Assembly (NCBI GenBank): GCA_902651635.1
Contig: CACRSC010000036.1
Span: 298,467-329,853, forward strand
DNA length: 31,387 nt
Direction of reading: 5' to 3'
From: Mastigamoeba balamuthi
Taxonomy: Eukaryota; Evosea; Mastigamoebida; Mastigamoebidae
Below, piece after piece: positions 27,651 to 31,387 of the stretch (its first letter is position 1; every line of letters starts with the position of its first letter). The notes below the pieces were generated by a model. It saw nothing but the letters and a program-made list of their open reading frames with translations, was not told the origin of the DNA and ran no database searches. A program made the position numbers and the translations under genes.

Positions 27651-28102
27651 CTTTTGCCATGGCTTATGTCGTGATACTCAGATAAAGCTATTCGAGTAGT
27701 TCCGCAAATTGAGGGGGTGCTTTTACGCCGAACGGTGTTTTTAACCCGAACACCCCAAAAACGGACAGAAAACGGGCGGGGCAGCAGAATGGGCGCTCTT
27801 GCCACCCCGACGGGAATGATTCACACACGTTAGTAGAGTGTATCCCCTCCCTGACCGCCCCGTCTATGACTTCTGGGCAATGGACTCGAATAATACAGTA
27901 GGAAAACACGACGATTCCATTGGTCTTAGATTCGGAGATCTGCGAAGGTTGAGACCATTCTCTAAAAAAAGCACGCGAAAGACAGAGCAGTAACATGATA
28001 GCACGGCGTATCAATGTCGGATGCTGCACTACCAGAATGCTCTGCCTCATGCTCGCCATCCCAGCTGCGGTGGTTAATCTGTGGATCAAGCACAATGATC
28101 CT
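27607..28102. repeat. Third block duplicated across an N (copy 1)
   Basis: This 496-bp block is repeated at 28104-28599 with a single N (28103) between, without a difference that I can see. It contains the shared upstream region of two divergent genes and the first 108 bases of a copy of the membrane-protein CDS, which is cut off at the N. Confidence 0.9.
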
Positions 28103-28103
28103 N

Positions 28104-28599
28104 AGCAGGAACAGCGGCAGCACGTGATCCGAGCGCTGGCCCACGCGCTTTTGCCATGGCTTATGTCGTGATACTCAGATAAAGCTATTCGAGTAGTTCC
28201 GCAAATTGAGGGGGTGCTTTTACGCCGAACGGTGTTTTTAACCCGAACACCCCAAAAACGGACAGAAAACGGGCGGGGCAGCAGAATGGGCGCTCTTGCC
28301 ACCCCGACGGGAATGATTCACACACGTTAGTAGAGTGTATCCCCTCCCTGACCGCCCCGTCTATGACTTCTGGGCAATGGACTCGAATAATACAGTAGGA
28401 AAACACGACGATTCCATTGGTCTTAGATTCGGAGATCTGCGAAGGTTGAGACCATTCTCTAAAAAAAGCACGCGAAAGACAGAGCAGTAACATGATAGCA
28501 CGGCGTATCAATGTCGGATGCTGCACTACCAGAATGCTCTGCCTCATGCTCGCCATCCCAGCTGCGGTGGTTAATCTGTGGATCAAGCACAATGATCCT
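28104..28599. repeat. Third block duplicated across an N (copy 2)
   Basis: This is the second copy of 27607-28102 and runs on into the complete membrane-protein gene. The true intergenic distance between the divergent genes is therefore one block, about 350 bp, rather than about 850 bp. Confidence 0.9.
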
Positions 28600-29070
28600 G
28601 ACTCCTGTAACCCCACCTCCTCAATCAGTTTGCCCCATGCACTACATCTCGGGCACATTGTGTGTGCAGTCATCGAGATATTCTGCTCTGTCGTATGTAC
28701 TGCCGCAGTCCTATCTGCACGCACGTTCCCCAGGTGCACAGGGTTTTCCATCTTTATGTGCGATGTATTGAGAAATTTTCCTCTTGTCAAATGGACTGCG
28801 ATAGTTCTGCATCCAATTTGTCTCTTTCTTAGCATGGCCCATCTGGCTCTCTCTGTACTTATGATACAGTTGCCCGTGAGGCGTAAGGAAGGTCACTCAA
28901 TCTGCGACCGGGCAATCAGAGATGTAGATCCATCAAGTGTCCTCATTGCATTGATAACGTCTGTGTCCATATCACTTGCTGTGACAGTTGTATGCTTCTT
29001 TGTGATGCCTTCTTCACACGTCAACTCCACCAAAACTCTTGAAGAACCACACACTAATGGTACAACATAA
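28492..29070 (+). CDS. Four-helix membrane protein, orphan
   Basis: An intronless frame of 192 codons from ATG to TAA. Four hydrophobic segments are evident: residues about 13-31 (TTRMLCLMLAIPAAVVNLWI), 47-75 (LGHIVCAVIEIFCSVVCTAA), 98-125 (WTAIVLHPICLFLSMAHLAL) and 147-171 (VLIALITSVSISLAVTVVCF). Short polar loops include a Cys-containing first loop (DSCNPTSS) and a charged loop before helix 4 (RRKEGHSICDRAIRDVD). The tail ends in HVNSTKTLEEPHTNGTT, with Asn-X-Ser/Thr sequons. The layout is tetraspanin- or claudin-like in number of helices, but I see no family motif. It is divergent from the minus-strand gene at 27650. Confidence 0.68.
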   Translation: MIARRINVGCCTTRMLCLMLAIPAAVVNLWIKHNDPDSCNPTSSISLPHALHLGHIVCAVIEIFCSVVCTAAVLSARTFPRCTGFSIFMCDVLRNFPLVKWTAIVLHPICLFLSMAHLALSVLMIQLPVRRKEGHSICDRAIRDVDPSSVLIALITSVSISLAVTVVCFFVMPSSHVNSTKTLEEPHTNGTT

Positions 29071-29260
29071 GTGGTATTTCTTTGGAATAACGGGGTTGTG
29101 GGGGAGCTGTTGACAAAAAAGTTGAGTCGCACATCACCACAATAACAACATTTCTGTACTTTGAATCTTCAGTCCGGACTTTGTAATCCAGCACTCTGCC
29201 AGCTTTTGGACCAAAAAGTTGAAAGCGATGAAGCCCGTAAACAAGATGGGCGTGGACAAG
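29054..29260 (-). CDS. Possible 3' exon on the minus strand, unknown
   Basis: This frame, ending at 29054, encodes a protein-like stretch (HRFQLFGPKAGRVLDYKV, then YRNVVIVVMCDSTFL). It overlaps the last bases of the membrane-protein gene tail-to-tail. No start, donor or family is evident, so this is only a weak coding call. Confidence 0.22.
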   Translation of the reverse strand, partial: LVHAHLVYGLHRFQLFGPKAGRVLDYKVRTEDSKYRNVVIVVMCDSTFLSTAPPQPRYSKEIPLMLYH

Positions 29261-29726
29261 GGTGGATGCCGTGCCGAAGCAACAGCTGTGCCTGGACGTG
29301 AAGAAGGACTTCGATCGGGTCCTCACACAGGCATGGCGGATGGACCCCCTTCCTAGCCACATAGCCAGTGGCTGGGGGACTCAGTACTAGCAGAACCAGA
29401 CATACCACCTTGCCCTTACATACAGGATTAACAACCCTGACTGGGAGGCACTGAGTGGCGAGGGCGTTGAGAGGCTCGATGCAGTGAAGCAGTTTGCTCA
29501 CCACCTCATCGAGGCATCAGAGGGCAAGGAGGCAAAGCCGGTTGATGTATGTGTTCCCCCCACTGTGTGGCTGCCACCTACTGCCCCCACGCAGTCAACA
29601 GAGCAGGCCGAGTTCGAGCAGACACTCAAGCATCTGGGCGAGCATCGGGCTATGGCAGGGGAGCAGAAGATGGGTCTCAGTGCCACGCTCTTGTTGTGCA
29701 CAGATCCCACCCTGCTCCCATCATAG
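29256..29726 (+). pseudogene. Plus-strand coding remnant with one internal TAG
   Basis: One frame runs from about 29256 to a TAG at 29724-29726, broken by a TAG at 29388-29390. It reads QQLCLDVKKDFDRVLTQAWR, later YRINNPDWEALSGEGVERLD, AVKQFAHHLIEASEGKEAKP and a helical Glu/Gln/His-rich end. It meets the transposase remnant tail-to-tail and may be another gene of the same element. The family is not recognised. Confidence 0.35.
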
Positions 29727-29729
29727 CAA

Positions 29730-30260
29730 GAATGTGGCTGTCGTTAATTGTTCTCCAAAAACGAAACAGTGTGTGAAGGCTGGGCAGCGGGCAGTTGAAC
29801 ATGTTGGCGATCTTGTTGCCATACATGGCATTGTAGGTGAGGCCACGGATTGCCCCAGTGAGGTAGTGTGTTGCAGGGTACGTGTGGCCAACCTGCTGCC
29901 TTCTTGAGCATGAAAAAGCGGAACTGCTGTGTAATAATGCTGAAGAGCCACTCTACACGGATCCTGACAGAAGAGTATGCTGGCATCATTCAGGAAACCA
30001 TCGAGAAATAGCTTCTTCGAGTGAAGCCACTCGAGTAGGGGAAAATTCCATCTCTGCCAACTATGTACCCTTCAAGAGTGTTCTGCAGGAAAGTGAAGAG
30101 GCCTGTTTCACGCAGGGCAAACAGGTCATTCTCTTGCCCACTGACTGGCCCACGTATGAGGAACATGTTATCAGGAAAGCAGAGAGTCATATAGAGCAAC
30201 GAGTGGCCATTCTTTCACACATTATAAAGAATAACATTTGGGCATTGCTGCGTTTTTCTG
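29730..30260 (-). pseudogene. DDE_Tnp_4 / Harbinger-like transposase remnant
   Basis: The minus strand carries, in order, the family's GPxxGxxxD...LRxSGL block (GPVSGQENDLFALRETGLFT), the second-Asp region (GYIVGRDGIFPYSSGFTRRS), a stop after YFSMVS, then the helix with the catalytic Glu (SSVRIRVEWLFSIITQQFRF). After a frame change comes the terminal helix (YLTGAIRGLTYNAMYGNKIA, then NMFNC). The first Asp block would lie upstream, but 30260-30300 no longer shows it. These are the hallmarks of the DDE_Tnp_4 endonuclease of PIF/Harbinger-type and related transposons. It is clearly dead: truncated, with one stop and at least one frameshift. Confidence 0.65.
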
Positions 30261-30299
30261 TGCTGAAGTGCATAATTAGTGCATGAAGTGCTGAAATTC

Positions 30300-30500
30300 A
30301 GTGCTTGATTTAGTGCTGAATTAATGCTATTTAGTGCGATATTTTATCATTACATGGTGTGCATGATGTACATATAGCACATTTGCACATGATGTGCAAT
30401 AAGAGCTTTATGTGCATCTTGTGCATAATTCGCATGTAGTGGTACATTATTGTGCATGCATTGCTACATGTGCATCATGTACATATTGTGTATAAAGCGA
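30300..30500. repeat. TGTGCA/TGCACA-rich AT repeat cluster
   Basis: Dense short palindromic hexamers (TGTGCA, TGCACA, TGTACA, GCATGC) and a run of AGTGCTGAATT-like words directly follow the 5' side of the transposase remnant. A smaller cluster of the same words lies at 31141-31215. They may be subterminal repeats of the element. The AT-rich DNA to about 30690 has no gene. Confidence 0.6.
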
Positions 30501-30719
30501 ATTATAACGCCATATATCTCAATTAAATGTTCTACATGCGCAAGAATGACTACATGTGATTAAATGATTGCATCGTATTAATCGAATAGCAATTAACTTG
30601 CTCTTTGCATTGATTGCTAAGTGCGAAATAACTATAAATTGCAAACAAATTCAAATTCACATCAATTTAATCATTTATTTGTTTGAAGCAGTACAGTACT
30701 GCTGCACTGTATGGTGCCT

Positions 30720-30850
30720 CTTCTGCTGAGCAGAGAGGTGCCACACATTCTCAGGGGACATCTCCTCCAGCATGGTCAGGTCGTCCAGTTAATGTTTCGG
30801 TTGTACTCGTCCTGCTCCTCCTACACACTGTCAGGGCCTGAGATTCCACC
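30720..30850 (-). pseudogene. Exon remnant similar to 12.9-13.1 kb
   Basis: The minus strand reads QDEYNRNINW and, in a different frame, LDDLTMLEEMSPENVWHLSA. The locus at 12.9-13.1 kb has GGGGCAGGACGAG and TMDLMDEITPD in the same order, so the two look like copies of one gene. A stop (TAA) separates the two frames here. A purine-rich tract (about 30888-30962) with no coding sense lies just upstream on this strand. Confidence 0.3.
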
Positions 30851-31139
30851 TGTGATAACTCGGCCCCATACTGCAACAATTCAGTTAGATATAAAGGAAG
30901 AGAAAGCAAAAGAAACAGAGGGGGAAGAAGAGAAAGGAGGAAGAGGAATGGAGGGAGAAGCACACCTCGACTGCTGCAGCCATTTTGGCTGCTGCTTCCT
31001 TTTCATGCGCTGTTACCCTGGTGATGCTGAACAGGGTTTGTGATGAGATCGAGTGCCTGCTGAGAAGAGACCTCCTTCCTCCTCTTCGTGGCTGGCCTGG
31101 CCATGGATTTTATTTAAGTCACAACTGACTGCTGGAAAA

Positions 31140-31215
31140 AATATAAGAGATGCACATAATACACATATGCACAATATGTGCAACACTTGCGCATTGTGCA
31201 CATTATGAGCAAAAA
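31140..31215. repeat. Second TGTGCA-type repeat cluster
   Basis: GCACATAATACACATATGCAC, CAATATGTGCAAC, GCGCATTGTGCACATTATG: these are the same words as at 30300-30500. With that cluster they bracket about 640 bp that hold the exon remnant and the purine tract. Confidence 0.55.
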
Positions 31216-31243
31216 GTGCACAGTTGGGGGAGAAAAACCCCCT

Positions 31244-31387
31244 TAATCATAAATACATAAATATTTAGTAAACAGAGCAGAGTGGGAAGGGAGGAGCACG
31301 TGCACCTTCCGGCCCAGGCTTTTGTGGCAATCCTCTTCCTCTGAGGAGGAGCTTGAGGTGAGCTCCTTCTCAGAGGCACTGCTTCCC
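31244..31387 (-). CDS. Partial acidic Ser-rich exon, runs off the window
   Basis: The minus-strand frame is open from the window end to a TAA near 31244 and encodes SEKELTSSSSSEEEDCHKSL followed by GRKVHVLLPSHSAL. A donor-like GTGCAC after GRK means the last part may be intronic. The patch resembles the acidic Ser-rich part of the protein at 14598-15065. The function is unknown. Confidence 0.3.

Noticed and set aside
30711-31043. 110-codon plus-strand frame with Glu/Lys-rich middle
   Set aside because: The charged part is translated from a low-complexity purine tract, and the minus strand has the better coding signal.

Overview
The window looks like nuclear DNA of a eukaryote, probably a unicellular one, though I cannot name the organism. 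Its coding segments are repeatedly interrupted by very small introns (39-75 nt, GT...AG) that restore or keep the reading frame, and a non-LTR retrotransposon and several DNA transposons sit between ordinary genes. Base composition is very uneven: a gene at 18.9-21.1 kb is extremely GC-rich, while 13.98-14.6 kb and 30.3-30.7 kb are AT-rich. Three places carry a single N between two nearly identical blocks (603, 562 and 496 bp). These are most likely unmerged contig overlaps, so the real locus is about 1.66 kb shorter than the window.

Left part (1-12.3 kb). A truncated mono-ADP-ribosyltransferase gene (+) is followed by a decayed minus-strand gene resembling a myosin motor. That gene is split by a LINE (1311-11654, minus strand) bounded by a 17-bp target-site duplication with one mismatch. 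The LINE keeps recognisable ORF1, APE endonuclease, reverse transcriptase (YADD), RNase H and CCHC-type segments but has many frameshifts. A 1.9-kb DNA transposon is nested in it at the start of the endonuclease. It has double-motif terminal inverted repeats and a SAP-domain transposase with one internal stop.

Middle part (12.3-18.6 kb). Three arrays of GCTAC-rich tandem repeats (98-, 115- and 51-bp periods) surround a minus-strand acidic coiled-coil gene and a plus-strand gene with helix-turn-helix, zinc-ribbon-like and DDE-like motifs. Copies within the arrays differ almost only by transitions. The palindromes in the second array change on both arms together. I read the region as a possibly undescribed mobile element or its remains.

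Right part (18.6-31.4 kb). This holds a very GC-rich three-exon gene of unknown function, with a decayed duplicate of its 3' end. Next come two inverted paralogues of a secreted, probably membrane-anchored protein (one intact, one frameshifted) with a two-exon 105-codon gene between them. Further right are a three-exon gene of unknown function, a partial multi-exon gene, an orphan four-helix membrane protein, a DDE_Tnp_4/Harbinger-like transposase remnant with TGTGCA-rich repeats, and a partial acidic exon running off the end.
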